Origin: an uncultured Acetatifactor sp.
Lineage (GTDB): Bacteria > Bacillota > Clostridia > Lachnospirales > Lachnospiraceae
Direction: 5' to 3'
Assembly (NCBI GenBank): GCA_944383825.1
Contig: CALWRA010000006.1
Location: forward strand, 60,299-124,298
DNA: 64,000 nucleotides
The notes beneath the pieces are model-generated. The model saw only the letters and a program-made list of their open reading frames with translations, was not told where the DNA came from and searched no databases. Shown in pieces: positions 1 through 9,649 of this stretch; positions within the stretch are counted from its first letter, which is position 1; each line of letters opens with the position of its first letter. The position numbers and the translations under genes are program-made.

Positions 1-124
1 ACGCCAGGACTGATTTTCATAACAGGCACGTAAAAGGTTAGCGTCTTTCTTCCTGCGGAAAGCCATTTTTCTGCTGTAAAAAATGTGATGAGATTCCTCC
101 TGTTTTATGATTAAGGGGTATTTT

Positions 125-166
125 GGCAAAATAGTGCTTTCTATTTTGCCAATCTTGTATTATAAT
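125..166 (+). promoter_or_regulatory. Dyad and -10 region upstream of rho
   Basis: A perfect 10-bp inverted repeat, GGCAAAATAG (125-134) and CTATTTTGCC (141-150) with a 6-nt loop, is followed by a TATAAT box at 161-166. No good -35 is visible at 17 bp spacing, because that position falls in the dyad. It could be an operator over the rho promoter or a hairpin ending an upstream transcript, though there is no clear T-run. Nothing is recognised in 1-124. A leader of roughly 130 nt follows before rho. Confidence 0.4.
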
Positions 167-307
167 GCTTTCAGAAAAGTAATTGATTCATTAAAAGTCA
201 AGGAACACGTCCATGACCTGTCTGACAAGGAAACCCCTGAGATGCAAAATATATTGTGATAATGAAATTGCAAAAGACTGCTTTGAATTAGGAGGATTTG
301 GGAGTAA

Positions 308-1945
308 ATGAAAGAAAAATATGAATCATTGGCGCTGGTACAGCTCAAAGAGTTAGCCAAGGTGCGGGGATTGAAAGGCACTTCTTCCATGAAAAAGGCG
401 GAGCTGGTGGAGGCAATGCTTGCGGAGGACGAAAGGCTGAAGAGTGAGAGCGCGCCGGAAGCAGGGGACGGGCAGAAAAATGAGCTCGAAGCCGTAACCG
501 TAAAGGAAGGCGAACAGAGGATAGCGTCGGCCGCGGGCACAGAATTTACAAGGAGAAAGGAACGTCAGTCCAAAAGTGAGTCTGCACATAAGGGCGAAGC
601 AGGAATAAGGAGCGAGACGCTTCACAGAGGAGAAACAGCGGGTAAGGGCGATCAGGTATATAAATCGGGAGCCAGAGTGGAAAACGGCGCCAGATATGAA
701 AACGGTGTGAGGGCGGAGGCGGCCCAGCGTAGTGAAAATCCGGCCAGACAGGAGAACAGGGAAAGAGTTCCGCGGACAGGGGAGTCCTATGAGGAGGGCC
801 AATATCCAAAAGAGTTGGACAGCGGAGAAGAGGCCAGCGGCATTTTGGAGGTTATGCCAGATGGATACGGCTTTATCCGCTGTGAGAATTATCTTCCGGG
901 AGAGAACGACGTGTATGTGGCTCCCAGCCAGATCCGCCGTTTTGGGCTAAAAACAGGGGATATTCTACGGGGCAATAAGCGAGTGAAGACACAGCAGGAG
1001 AAATTTAGCGCACTTTTGTTCGTGCGCTCAATTAACGGCTATACCCCTGAGGAATCCGCAAAGCGCATGGCCTTTGAGGATATGACTCCTGTTTTCCCCA
1101 ACAGACGGATTAGATTGGAAACGCCCGGCTGCAGCATTGCCATGAGAGTTATGGACCTGGTGAGCCCGGTGGGAAGGGGGCAGAGAGGCATGATAGTTTC
1201 TCCGCCGAAGGCGGGAAAGACTACGCTTCTTAAAGAGGTGGCAAAATCCATCCTGCGCACCAGTCCTCATATGCACATGCTGATTCTTCTGATTGATGAG
1301 CGTCCGGAGGAAGTGACTGACATTAAAGAGGCCATTGAAGGAGATTATGTGGAGGTTATTCATTCCACTTTTGACGAGCTACCGGAGCATCATAAAAGAG
1401 TGTCTGAGATGGTGATTGAACGGGCGAAGCGCCTTGTTGAGCACAGAAAGGATGTGGTGATTCTTTTAGACAGTATTACACGTCTTACAAGAGCTTACAA
1501 CCAGGTGGTTCCTCCCAGCGGGAGGACGCTTTCAGGCGGACTTGATCCCTCGGCTTTGCATATGCCCAAGCGGTTTTTTGGCGCTGCCAGAAATATGCGG
1601 GAGGGAGGCAGCCTTACGATTCTGGCTACTGCTCTGGTAGATACGGGAAGTAAAATGGACGATGTGGTTTATGAGGAGTTTAAGGGAACGGGCAACATGG
1701 AAATGGTACTGGACCGCAGACTTTCCGAGAGGCGTATTTTCCCTGCTATTGATCTTGCTAAATCAGGCACAAGAAGGGAAGATCTTCTGCTTTCCCAGGA
1801 AGAGATGGAAGCCATCAACATTATGCGCAGAGCCCTGAATGGGCTGAAGCCAGACGAGGCCACGGATCGCATATTGGATATGTTTGCGCGCACCAGGAAC
1901 AATATGGAATTTGTGGGGATGGTAAAAAAGAATAAATTTATTTGA
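308..1945 (+). CDS. rho: Transcription termination factor Rho
   Basis: Hexameric RNA-dependent ATPase that ends transcription. The 545-aa protein has an N-terminal Rho_N helical domain (about residues 1-40), then about 130 residues rich in Arg, Glu and Gly with imperfect ENGxR-type repeats. A cold-shock RNA-binding domain follows (from [14 protein letters not shown], about residue 178). The ATPase core has a Walker [10 protein letters not shown] near residue 298, a Walker [12 protein letters not shown] and the Q/R-loop segment [15 protein letters not shown]. Typical Rho is about 420 residues, so the insertion explains the extra length; such insertions are common in Clostridia and Actinobacteria. 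The start has an upstream AGGAGG (about 290). It stands first in a same-strand run with rpmE, DUF1385, prmC and prfA. Confidence 0.97.
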   Translation: MKEKYESLALVQLKELAKVRGLKGTSSMKKAELVEAMLAEDERLKSESAPEAGDGQKNELEAVTVKEGEQRIASAAGTEFTRRKERQSKSESAHKGEAGIRSETLHRGETAGKGDQVYKSGARVENGARYENGVRAEAAQRSENPARQENRERVPRTGESYEEGQYPKELDSGEEASGILEVMPDGYGFIRCENYLPGENDVYVAPSQIRRFGLKTGDILRGNKRVKTQQEKFSALLFVRSINGYTPEESAKRMAFEDMTPVFPNRRIRLETPGCSIAMRVMDLVSPVGRGQRGMIVSPPKAGKTTLLKEVAKSILRTSPHMHMLILLIDERPEEVTDIKEAIEGDYVEVIHSTFDELPEHHKRVSEMVIERAKRLVEHRKDVVILLDSITRLTRAYNQVVPPSGRTLSGGLDPSALHMPKRFFGAARNMREGGSLTILATALVDTGSKMDDVVYEEFKGTGNMEMVLDRRLSERRIFPAIDLAKSGTRREDLLLSQEEMEAINIMRRALNGLKPDEATDRILDMFARTRNNMEFVGMVKKNKFI

Positions 1946-2067
1946 TTTAAGTATTGCAAGGGCTGTGACCTTGTGTTACAATAATACCGCTGTTTGTGGT
2001 TCCATAGGCAGTGAGGATGAGAATGCAGAATTATGAATGCGAATTTATTTATAGAGAGGTGAGACAA

Positions 2068-2268
2068 ATGAAAGAAGGAATTCATCCCGCATATTACCAG
2101 GCAACTGTTACCTGCAACTGTGGAAATACCTTTGTAACTGGTTCCACAAAGCCTGAAATCCACGTGGAGGTTTGCTCAAAATGCCATCCGTTCTATACCG
2201 GACAGCAGAAGACTGTAAGGGCAGACGGACGTATTGATAAGTTCAACAGGAAATACGGTGTCAAATAA
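2068..2268 (+). CDS. rpmE: 50S ribosomal protein L31
   Basis: Large-subunit ribosomal protein L31, 66 aa. It is the zinc-binding (C+) form: CNCGN near the N-terminus and [10 protein letters not shown] later supply the four cysteines. The ATG at 2068 is chosen over an in-frame upstream ATG at 2011. It has a GAGGTGAG ribosome-binding site just upstream, and the protein then begins [10 protein letters not shown] as in the family. It lies between rho and the DUF1385 gene and ends at a strong hairpin terminator. Confidence 0.96.
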   Translation: MKEGIHPAYYQATVTCNCGNTFVTGSTKPEIHVEVCSKCHPFYTGQQKTVRADGRIDKFNRKYGVK

Positions 2269-2276
2269 GGATGCAG

Positions 2277-2311
2277 AAAAGGTTGAGGTATTTCTATCTC
2301 AACCTTTTGTT
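2277..2311 (+). terminator. Terminator after rpmE
   Basis: A perfect 11-bp stem, AAAAGGTTGAG (2277-2287) with CTCAACCTTTT (2298-2308), has a 10-nt loop. The T-tract is partly inside the stem (A-tract/T-tract type). It lies 8 nt after the rpmE stop. Confidence 0.85.
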
Positions 2312-2388
2312 AACATACGGGCGGTTCGCAGAGCGTGCCGCTCGTTGTTCATAATAACGCAACGACAGCGTGTAAGGATGCAGAAGTT

Positions 2389-3384
2389 ATGGCAAGAAAA
2401 AAATGCAATCGCTATTCCGGTATTGGCGGACAGGCCGTGCTGGAAGGCATTATGATGAAAAACAAGGATCACTATGCGGTAGCCGTCAGAAAGCCCAATG
2501 GAGAAATTGAGGTGGAACTGGAGCATTTTCAGGGGACGCTGCATGGAAATAAGCTAAAGGACATTCCCTTTGTCAGAGGAATTTTTAATTTTATTGATTC
2601 ACTGATTCTGGGAACGAAGGCATTAAATTATTCCGTCTCCTTTTATGAGGATGAGGATGAACAGGAGACAAAACTTGATAAGGCGCTAAATAAAATGTCG
2701 GGAGGAAACGGGGAAAAGATTCTGACCACTTTGGTGACCGTGATTTCCATTGTGCTTGCGGTAGGCGTTTTTATTCTGCTGCCTTATTTTATCTCTTCTT
2801 TTTTTGACGGCTTTATCCGCAATCGGTCGCTGATGACTATTATTGAAGGTGTAATCCGCATCGTAATCTTTGTGCTGTATGTATGGGGTATCAGCGCCAT
2901 GCGGGACATCAAGAGACTGTATGGCTACCATGGAGCGGAGCACAAATGTATTAATTGTATTGAAAGAGGAAGACCGCTCACGGTTCCAAACGTCATGAAA
3001 AGCTCCAGGCTTCACAAAAGATGCGGTACCAGTTTTCTGTTCTTTGTGTTTTTTGTGAGTATTATTTTGTTTTTCTTTATACAGGTGGACAATACCTTGG
3101 AAAAGGTTGTGCTTCGGGTGCTTCTTCTTCCGGTGGTTGCAGGAATTTCCTATGAAATTATTCGGCTTGCGGGACGCAGCGATAATTTGCTTGTCAGAAT
3201 TCTTTCCGCGCCGGGCATGTGGATACAGCGAATGACAACGAAGGAGCCTGATGAGAGCATGGCGGAAGTAGCCATAGCGGCTGTGGAGGCTGTGTTTGAC
3301 TGGAAGCAATATCTTTATGAAAACTTTGGCTATGAAGTGGAGGAGACTCCTGCGGAGAGAGCGGATCGGCTTGGAGATGACTGA
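2389..3384 (+). CDS. DUF1385 family membrane protein
   Basis: Member of the DUF1385 family; no biochemical role is established that I can name. The 331-aa protein begins MARKKCNRYSGIGGQ. It has the family GGQAVLEGIMMK motif, then two hydrophobic blocks around residues 115-140 and 150-175. A GAEHKC motif is followed by CGTSFLF and a further hydrophobic stretch. The ATG at 2389 is chosen because family similarity begins there; the longer frame from 2335 adds unrelated sequence and has no better ribosome-binding site. The gene sits between rpmE and prmC, a common arrangement in clostridia, which hints at a housekeeping role. Confidence 0.88.
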   Translation: MARKKCNRYSGIGGQAVLEGIMMKNKDHYAVAVRKPNGEIEVELEHFQGTLHGNKLKDIPFVRGIFNFIDSLILGTKALNYSVSFYEDEDEQETKLDKALNKMSGGNGEKILTTLVTVISIVLAVGVFILLPYFISSFFDGFIRNRSLMTIIEGVIRIVIFVLYVWGISAMRDIKRLYGYHGAEHKCINCIERGRPLTVPNVMKSSRLHKRCGTSFLFFVFFVSIILFFFIQVDNTLEKVVLRVLLLPVVAGISYEIIRLAGRSDNLLVRILSAPGMWIQRMTTKEPDESMAEVAIAAVEAVFDWKQYLYENFGYEVEETPAERADRLGDD

Positions 3385-3402
3385 CAGGATAAAGAGCGGC
3401 TT

Positions 3403-4311
3403 ATGACATATGAGGAATGCTTTCATAGAGGAAGGACTGCGCTGGAAAGGGCAGGAATAGATGAGGCAGCTCTGGATGCCAGGTTGTTGCTGGAGCATGT
3501 GTGCCAAACGAACAGAAATGATCTGCTGGTGCATGGAAACAGAGAACTTTCAGAGGAACAGATCAAAGAGTATGAAAACCTCATTGCGGGACGCAGAGAA
3601 AGAAGGCCCCTGCAGCATCTTACCGGTGAACAGGAGTTCATGGGGATTAAGTTTCAAGTAAACGAGCATGTACTGATTCCGCGCCAGGATACGGAAATCC
3701 TGGTTGAGGAAGTGCTCAGGGAGCTTTCCGATGGGAGTCGTATTTTGGATATGTGCACCGGCTCTGGCTGCATTCTGATCAGCTTGCTTCATTATTCCAA
3801 CAGATGCAGGGGCATAGGAGTGGACATTTCAGAGGAGGCTATTAAGATAGCCAAGCAGAATGCCGTAAAATGTGGCTTGCGGTTACAAGAGCCTTATGGG
3901 GCGTGGGGCGCTGAAGAAGAGTGGGGGCTCTGCAGAGAATCCGAAGTCGGCTTTTTATGCAGCGACTTGTTCTTTTCAGTGAAGGGAGAATATGAGGTGA
4001 TCGTCTCTAACCCTCCCTATATTGCAACTGCGGTTCTCGAGACTCTGATGCCGGAGGTGCGGGATCATGAGCCCAGGCAGGCCCTTGATGGCCATGAAGA
4101 TGGATTGTTCTTCTATCAGAAAATTATTTTCGGAAGCAAAAGACATTTAGTCGGTGGGGGAAAGCTTTATTTTGAAATCGGATATGACCAGGGAGAGGCG
4201 GTTTCTGACCTAATGAGACAAAACGGTTTTACCCATGTGCGGACGGTGAAGGATTACGGAGGACTGGACAGAGTAGTGTCCGGAATTTTGGAAGGGAAAA
4301 ACAGAAGCTGA
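3403..4311 (+). CDS. prmC: Peptide chain release factor N5-glutamine methyltransferase
   Basis: HemK/PrmC methylates the glutamine of the GGQ motif in release factors, using S-adenosylmethionine. The 302-aa protein has an N-terminal helical domain that binds the release factor (about residues 1-75). A Rossmann methyltransferase domain follows, with the SAM-binding ILDMCTGSGCI. The catalytic VSNPPYI motif positions the glutamine side chain. Its substrate gene prfA follows 47 bp downstream, the usual pairing. There is an insertion of about 20 residues before the NPPY strand (AYGAWGAEEEWG region), which is longer than usual. Confidence 0.95.
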   Translation: MTYEECFHRGRTALERAGIDEAALDARLLLEHVCQTNRNDLLVHGNRELSEEQIKEYENLIAGRRERRPLQHLTGEQEFMGIKFQVNEHVLIPRQDTEILVEEVLRELSDGSRILDMCTGSGCILISLLHYSNRCRGIGVDISEEAIKIAKQNAVKCGLRLQEPYGAWGAEEEWGLCRESEVGFLCSDLFFSVKGEYEVIVSNPPYIATAVLETLMPEVRDHEPRQALDGHEDGLFFYQKIIFGSKRHLVGGGKLYFEIGYDQGEAVSDLMRQNGFTHVRTVKDYGGLDRVVSGILEGKNRS

Positions 4312-4358
4312 CGTACATCGTATGTTCAGCAAAGAACAGTTTGGAATGAGAGGGAAAT

Positions 4359-5435
4359 ATGTTTGATAAATTGGAAGATCTGTTGATTCGGTTTGAGGAC
4401 ATTATGAATGAGCTGCAGGATCCTGCAGTAGCCAATAATCAAGAAAGATTCCGCAGGCTGATGAAAGAGCAGAGTGATCTTGCTCCGATTGTGAACGCTT
4501 ATACAGAGTATAAAAAATGCAGACAGGAAATAGAGGATTCTCTGGCAATGCTTGACAGCGAAAGCGATGAAGAGATGCGGGAGATGATTAAAGAAGCTTT
4601 GAACGACAGCAGAAAACGAGTGGAGGAACTGGAGCAGGAATTGAAGATTCTTCTTCTGCCCAAGGATCCCAACGACGACAAAAACGTAATTGTGGAAATA
4701 CGGGCGGGAGCCGGAGGAGATGAGGCGGCGCTTTTTGCTGCTGAAATTTACCGCATGTATGTGCACTATGCGGAGGGGCAGCATTGGAAAGTGGAAACGC
4801 TCAATGTGGATGAAATCGGAATTGGCGGGATGAAAGAAGTTCAGTTTATGATTAACGGACAGGGCGCCTACTCAAAGATGAAGTATGAGAGCGGTGTACA
4901 TCGTGTGCAGCGGGTGCCTGAGACAGAAAGCGGAGGAAGAATCCACACATCCACCATCAGTGTCGCGGTTATGCCGGAGGTGGACGAGGATATTGACATT
5001 GTCATTGATGAGAAGGATATTCGTATTGATGTCATGAGAGCATCGGGAAATGGAGGCCAGTGCGTCAATACAACTGATTCCGCAGTGAGACTGACGCATT
5101 ATCCCACCGGCATTGTGGTATACAGTCAGACGGAAAAATCCCAGCTTCAGAATAAGGCAAAGGCATTTGCGTTACTGAAAGCAAAGCTATATGACATGGA
5201 GCAGCAGCAGAGACATGACGCGGAGGCACAGCTGCGCCGGAGCCAGATCGGGACAGGGGATCGGTCTGAGAAGATACGGACCTATAACTTTCCCCAGGGA
5301 CGTGTTACCGATCACCGTATCGGTCTGACAATCTATAAACTGGATAAAGTGATGAATGGAGACATCGCAGAAATCATTGATGCCTGCATCGCGGCTGACC
5401 AGGCGGCAAAGCTTGCAAAAATGAATGAATCTTAA
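4359..5435 (+). CDS. prfA: Peptide chain release factor 1
   Basis: RF1 reads UAA and UAG stop codons and triggers peptide release on the ribosome. The 358-aa length is normal. An N-terminal coiled-coil domain precedes the codon-recognition region, with [17 protein letters not shown] around residues 188-206. The catalytic GGQ lies in [15 protein letters not shown]; the residue after GGQ is Cys instead of the usual His. The start has GAGAGGGAAAT upstream. It is the substrate of the preceding PrmC. Confidence 0.96.
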   Translation: MFDKLEDLLIRFEDIMNELQDPAVANNQERFRRLMKEQSDLAPIVNAYTEYKKCRQEIEDSLAMLDSESDEEMREMIKEALNDSRKRVEELEQELKILLLPKDPNDDKNVIVEIRAGAGGDEAALFAAEIYRMYVHYAEGQHWKVETLNVDEIGIGGMKEVQFMINGQGAYSKMKYESGVHRVQRVPETESGGRIHTSTISVAVMPEVDEDIDIVIDEKDIRIDVMRASGNGGQCVNTTDSAVRLTHYPTGIVVYSQTEKSQLQNKAKAFALLKAKLYDMEQQQRHDAEAQLRRSQIGTGDRSEKIRTYNFPQGRVTDHRIGLTIYKLDKVMNGDIAEIIDACIAADQAAKLAKMNES

Positions 5436-5524
5436 GTCCCACCTGATGGGCTTGGACCAAGGCGGCAAAAGCTGTGAGAAAGGATGTCGGAACATTTCAT
5501 TCTGATGGAAGGAGGAAAAGGCGT

Positions 5525-6880
5525 GTGGGCAAAAAAGAAGGAGAGCTGACGCAGGGACCTGTCATGGGGCGTATGCTGCGCTTCGCGGTTCCCATGATTT
5601 TGGGAAATCTTTTGCAGCAGTGCTATAACGTAGCCGATACACTGATTGTGGGAAGGTTTCTTGGAGCGGATGCCCTTGCGGCGGTCGGCTCTTCTTTTAC
5701 TTTGATGACTTTTCTGACTTCTATCTTGCTGGGACTGTCTATGGGAAGCGGAACAGTGTTTTCCATCCGATTCGGACAGGGAGATCAAAAGGGCCTTCGG
5801 GAGGGAATTTATGCGTCCTTTGTGCTGCTGGCGGCCGTAACGGTCATTGTAAACATTCTCATTTTTGCTGGGTTGGATGAAATTATTCATTTTCTTCAGG
5901 TTCCTGCGGAAATTCAGGGATTGATGCGAGAATATCTGGTGGTGATTTTTGCAGGTCTGGCTGGAATTTTTCTGTATAATTATTTTGCCTCTCTTCTGCG
6001 GGCAGTGGGGAACTCTGTGATTCCGCTGATATTTCTGGCTATTTCCGCAATATTGAACATTGCTCTGGATTTATGGTTTGTGCTGGGACTTGAACGGGGA
6101 GTAGCGGGAGCCGCAGAGGCTACGGTAATTTCCCAGTATGTGTCGGGAATCGGCATTTCCATATATACGTTAGTCAGATTTCCTGGACTGAGATCAAAGG
6201 AAGGCCCGGTAAAGATCAGGCTTGCCTGTATCAGAGAGATAGTAAACTTTTCGGCTCTGACTTGTATTCAACAGTCGGTTATGAACCTTGGAATTTTAAT
6301 GGTGCAGGGACTTGTCAACAGCTTCGGTTCTCAGGTTATGGCTGCCTTTGCGGCGGCGGTTAAAATTGATTCATTTGCGTATATGCCGGTGCAGGATTTT
6401 GGAAATGCTTTTTCCACATTCATTGCACAAAATTATGGCGCAGGGAAAACGGAACGCATTCGAGCCGGACTTAAAGGAGCGGTGATAACCTCCGTGATTT
6501 TCTGTTTGGCAATAACGGCCGGAATATGGGCGTTTGCACGACCGCTTATGCTGCTGTTTGTGGATAGCAGTGAAACGGAAATCATTGTGGAGGGAGTAAA
6601 ATATCTGCGAATTGAAGGTTCCTTTTACTGTGGGATCGGCTGCCTCTTTCTGCTGTATGGACTGTACAGAGCCATAGGAAGACCTGGAATGAGTGTAATT
6701 CTCACGGTCATATCTCTGGGAACCCGGGTGGCTTTAGCTTATCTGCTTTCTGCTGTACCCGCTTTCGGTGTGACAGGTATTTGGTGGTCGGTGCCTATTG
6801 GCTGGCTTCTGGCCGATCTCACGGGCCTGATTTTTTACAGGGTGAAAATTGCAGGAAAATTGAAGGGAATGAAAGAATGA
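5525..6880 (+). CDS. MATE family efflux transporter
   Basis: Multidrug and toxin extrusion (MATE) antiporter of the inner membrane, about 451 aa with 12 predicted hydrophobic segments in two halves. The N-terminal LTQGPVMGRMLRFAVPMILG and the QQCYNVADTLIVGRF segment are characteristic of the NorM/DinF-like group. The GTG at 5525 is preferred over a GTG at 5474. It has GGAGG nine bases upstream, and the family sequence begins with MGKKEGELTQG. Its stop overlaps the next gene's ATG (ATGA), so the two are translationally coupled. Substrate is unknown. Confidence 0.9.
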   Translation: MGKKEGELTQGPVMGRMLRFAVPMILGNLLQQCYNVADTLIVGRFLGADALAAVGSSFTLMTFLTSILLGLSMGSGTVFSIRFGQGDQKGLREGIYASFVLLAAVTVIVNILIFAGLDEIIHFLQVPAEIQGLMREYLVVIFAGLAGIFLYNYFASLLRAVGNSVIPLIFLAISAILNIALDLWFVLGLERGVAGAAEATVISQYVSGIGISIYTLVRFPGLRSKEGPVKIRLACIREIVNFSALTCIQQSVMNLGILMVQGLVNSFGSQVMAAFAAAVKIDSFAYMPVQDFGNAFSTFIAQNYGAGKTERIRAGLKGAVITSVIFCLAITAGIWAFARPLMLLFVDSSETEIIVEGVKYLRIEGSFYCGIGCLFLLYGLYRAIGRPGMSVILTVISLGTRVALAYLLSAVPAFGVTGIWWSVPIGWLLADLTGLIFYRVKIAGKLKGMKE

Positions 6881-7467
6881 GCATTGAAAACACGCCAATG
6901 CTGGAAACAAAAAGACTTATACTGAGAAGGATTACAGAAAATGATGTGGGGGCGTTGTTTGCCATTATGGGAGACAGAGAGGTAAATACCTTTCTTCCAT
7001 GGTTTCCTTTAAAAACCATGGAAGAAGCCAGGGCGTTCTATGAAAAGAGATATGCTGCGGAATATGAAAAGCCTGCGGGCTATCGCTATGGAATTTGTCT
7101 GAAGGAGGATAATACGCCAATAGGATATGTAAATGTTAGTATGGATGAAAGTCATGATCTGGGCTATGGGCTGCGCAAAGAATTTTGGCGCAGAGGGATT
7201 ATGACGGAAGCTGCCTCCCGGGTAATACAGCAGATAAGAGAGGATGGATTACCTTATATTACAGCTACCCATGACAGAAAAAATCCCCGCAGCGGTGATG
7301 TAATGATACGGCTAGGGATGACTTACCGGTATTCCTACGAAGAACAGTGGCAGCCAAAGGATATAAGAGTAGTGTTTCGGATGTACCAGCTGAATCTGGA
7401 TGGAAAGCAGGACAGAGTATTCCAAAAATATTGGGAAGAATCCAGTGTTCGTTATATAGAGGGATGA
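6877..7467 (+). CDS. GNAT family N-acetyltransferase
   Basis: Acyl-CoA-dependent N-acetyltransferase of the RimJ/RimL type, 196 aa. Seen: the opening LETKRLILRRITENDVGALF, the mid-domain GYVNVSMDESHDLGYGLRKEFW and the CoA-loop area RRGIMTEAASRV. C-terminal ATHDRKNPRSGDVMIRLGM is the usual strand-helix that closes the fold. The start overlaps the MATE stop by 4 nt. Substrate cannot be told; the coupling to an exporter suggests a resistance or modification role, which is inference. Confidence 0.88.
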   Translation: MSIENTPMLETKRLILRRITENDVGALFAIMGDREVNTFLPWFPLKTMEEARAFYEKRYAAEYEKPAGYRYGICLKEDNTPIGYVNVSMDESHDLGYGLRKEFWRRGIMTEAASRVIQQIREDGLPYITATHDRKNPRSGDVMIRLGMTYRYSYEEQWQPKDIRVVFRMYQLNLDGKQDRVFQKYWEESSVRYIEG

Positions 7468-7497
7468 GAATAAAATGGAAGGAAAAAGATATGAGTT

Positions 7498-7983
7498 ATG
7501 AACAAAAATTTTCGATGGAGCGTGTGCGTTTTATTCGTTTTATTTTTGAACGGATGCGGTACAGGGCGGCAGGCGGTTACGGTTGATGAAATTCAGGAAA
7601 CAGTTCAGGATACGCAGCTGGCGGAAAGTACAGGAGAGACTTTGAATGAATATAAAGCATATATGGGAACCTGGCAGCTGGATGGACAGAAGACGGAGGA
7701 GTCATTAAATACTCACTCTTCTTTGCAGGAAATATTCGGAACCGGACTTTCCTATGGCGCGGCTATGGAAATAAGTGAAGACCATAAATTCAGTTATTAT
7801 ATCGGAGTGGGAATTGGCGGCGAGGGACAATGGGAATGGGAGAACGGTTCCTTCACTGCCGTTGTTGCGCCCTATGTGGAAGAGGAGGACACACACATTT
7901 TTCTCACCCCGGTAACGGAAGGGGAGAAGAGCTTCCTTACCATGGAATTTGCGGGGGAAATCCTGTACTGGAGCTTACAGTAA
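7498..7983 (+). CDS. Putative lipoprotein
   Basis: A 161-aa protein with a lipoprotein signal peptide: basic MNKNFRW, a hydrophobic run, then LNGC as lipobox with Cys at about residue 20. The mature part contains a YMGTWQLDGQKTEESLN segment and looks like a small beta-rich domain of the kind used in secreted lipocalin-like proteins. I do not recognise a specific family. It lies 30 bp after the acetyltransferase and is probably co-transcribed. Confidence 0.72.
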   Translation: MNKNFRWSVCVLFVLFLNGCGTGRQAVTVDEIQETVQDTQLAESTGETLNEYKAYMGTWQLDGQKTEESLNTHSSLQEIFGTGLSYGAAMEISEDHKFSYYIGVGIGGEGQWEWENGSFTAVVAPYVEEEDTHIFLTPVTEGEKSFLTMEFAGEILYWSLQ

Positions 7984-8062
7984 GTGCTTCTTTATAAAGG
8001 ACTTCGTGAATTGCTGTCCGTTTCGGCGGGCAGGGAATAAATATACGTAAAGGAGAAGAAAA

Positions 8063-8416
8063 ATGCTGACAGTATTATGCTATCAAAAGTGTTCAACCTG
8101 CAGAAAGGCTTTAAAATGGCTGGAGGAGCATAAAATTGCCTATGTTGAGCGTCCTATCCGGGAGAAAAATCCCAGCAAGGAGGAGCTTGATGAGTGGAGC
8201 CGAAAAAGCGGGCTGCCTTTAAAGAAATTTTTTAATACCAGCGGTAATCTGTACAAGGAGCTTAAGATGAAGGAGAAGCTGCCTGCGATGACCCGGGAGG
8301 AGCAGCTTTCTGCGCTGGCTGGAGATGGAATGCTGGTGAAGAGGCCGCTGCTTGTGGGAGAGGATTTCATTGTTTTAGGCTTTAAGGAGGAAGAGTGGGC
8401 AAAAATGCTGCTGTAG
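8063..8416 (+). CDS. ArsC/Spx-family thioredoxin-fold protein
   Basis: A 117-aa protein of the arsenate reductase/Spx/MgsR family. The N-terminal CYQKCSTCRKALKWL gives a CxxC (CSTC) as in Spx regulators and YffB-like reductases. PLKKFFNTSGNLYKELKMKE and KRPLLV match the family's central and Arg-containing segments. Whether it is an oxidoreductase or an RNA-polymerase-binding regulator cannot be decided; no ars genes are nearby. The ribosome-binding site AAAGGAGAAG precedes the ATG. Confidence 0.85.
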   Translation: MLTVLCYQKCSTCRKALKWLEEHKIAYVERPIREKNPSKEELDEWSRKSGLPLKKFFNTSGNLYKELKMKEKLPAMTREEQLSALAGDGMLVKRPLLVGEDFIVLGFKEEEWAKMLL

Positions 8417-8685
8417 TCAAAGATGTCGGCTTTTGGCTTTGATTTGGCTGCTTCTGTAAAGCCAGGGGAAACGCTTTTGCCGCAGGAGCTGTTATGGAAA
8501 ACGGAGCGGTATTTTGCACAATGGTATCCGGGATTATCATGAGCAGTTTTCACGAAATTTTTTTAAAATCTTATTATTAGCTGACATTTCAGGGGTTAAT
8601 CTGTTAAAATATGGTTATAATGTTTTATAGGGCGAAGGAAACGGTAAGTCAGTTTAATGGCAGATTCTAAGAAAGGAAGATTTTC

Positions 8686-9201
8686 GTGTTTGTAAAAGGT
8701 GAATATGTAGTATGCGGCAACAAGGGAGTCTGTGTTGTGGATGATGTGACTACGCTGAATATTTCTGGCATTGACAAGGAAAGACAGTATTACATTTTGA
8801 AACCGGTGTACATGGCGGGGAGCACAGTCTACATCCCGGTGGATACAGCGAAGGAATCCATGCGCAGGATACTGAGTCATGAGGAAGCGGATCGGCTGAT
8901 TGAATCCATTCCTCAGATACCCCGGATTGTTATCGCAAATGATAAGCTGCTGGAGCAGGAGTACCGCAATTGTATGAAGACCAACTGCTGTGAGGAATGG
9001 ATCAGGATTATTAAAACAATATATCAGAGAAAGCAAAAAAGAATGGAGGCCGGGCGTAAGGTAACGGCGGTGGATGCAAAGTACTTTCGGATAGCTGAGG
9101 ACAACCTGTACGGAGAACTGGCAATTTCTCTGAACGTGGAGAAGAATGAGGTGGAGAGCTATATTATCAGGGAAATGAATAAGCACGAGATATGTGAATA
9201 A
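8686..9201 (+). CDS. CarD family transcriptional regulator
   Basis: A 171-aa CarD/CdnL-type protein that would bind RNA polymerase and stabilise open promoter complexes. The N-terminal Tudor-like RID domain begins FVKGEYVVCGNKGVCVVDDV and continues to the YILKPVYMAGSTVYIPVD strand. The helical C-terminal half (from about residue 65) is the DNA-binding part. The start is GTG at 8686 with AAAGGAAG upstream. A TATAAT at 8616-8621 is a likely -10. The gene precedes the T-box-controlled thrS. Confidence 0.9.
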   Translation: MFVKGEYVVCGNKGVCVVDDVTTLNISGIDKERQYYILKPVYMAGSTVYIPVDTAKESMRRILSHEEADRLIESIPQIPRIVIANDKLLEQEYRNCMKTNCCEEWIRIIKTIYQRKQKRMEAGRKVTAVDAKYFRIAEDNLYGELAISLNVEKNEVESYIIREMNKHEICE

Positions 9202-9270
9202 AAAACTTTACTTTTTGCGGAAAAAGTACTATGATTAGTTTACAGGCTTCATACAGTGCAATTAAAGTAA

Positions 9271-9559
9271 TGAGAAAGCGTTGAAGAGAACAGTAGGCTA
9301 TGGAAGGTATCAGAGAGAACCGTCTGCACTTGAAAAAGAGCAGCGCTGCAAACGGTTTTGCTGAAAATAGCTGAAGACCATCTCAGAGTGGCTCCAATAC
9401 AGCCCGGAAGCTCCCGTTATGAGCAAAGAAGGCGGCAGCTTTCTCGAAAGGCGGAACAGTGTCGGGCGCATTGGATGTCTTTAGCCAGAGAAACTGCAAG
9501 AAGGGTGGAACCGCGTAATTTTACGTCCCTTGCAATAGAAATGTTGCAAGGGATTTTTT
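9271..9559 (+). promoter_or_regulatory. T-box riboswitch (threonine) upstream of thrS
   Basis: A T-box leader that senses uncharged tRNA. The conserved AGGGTGGAACCGCG lies at 9502-9515. Its TGGA is positioned to pair with the acceptor end of tRNA-Thr. A stem I region runs from about 9271, and an ACC triplet at 9377-9379 sits in the expected specifier position before CTCAGAGTGG, matching threonine. A terminator hairpin follows. Uncharged tRNA-Thr would favour the antiterminator and thrS expression. The short open frame overlapping the leader is not coding. Confidence 0.92.
9527..9559 (+). terminator. T-box terminator hairpin
   Basis: A 9-bp stem, CCCTTGCAA (9527-9535) with TTGCAAGGG (9544-9552), is followed by a T-run. 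Its 5' arm lies just after the T-box sequence, so it competes with the antiterminator. Confidence 0.9.
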
Positions 9560-9649
9560 ATTATTCGTGACAATAGAAAGCTTGTGAGGTGAGTTGTCTG
9601 TTTCTGTAGAACGGCCATTGTATAAAGAAAAAAGAAAGGATAGTGAAAA

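Noticed and set aside
9358..9570. 70-aa frame before thrS
   Set aside because: It lies entirely in the T-box leader, whose conserved AGGGTGGAACCGCG and terminator explain the sequence.
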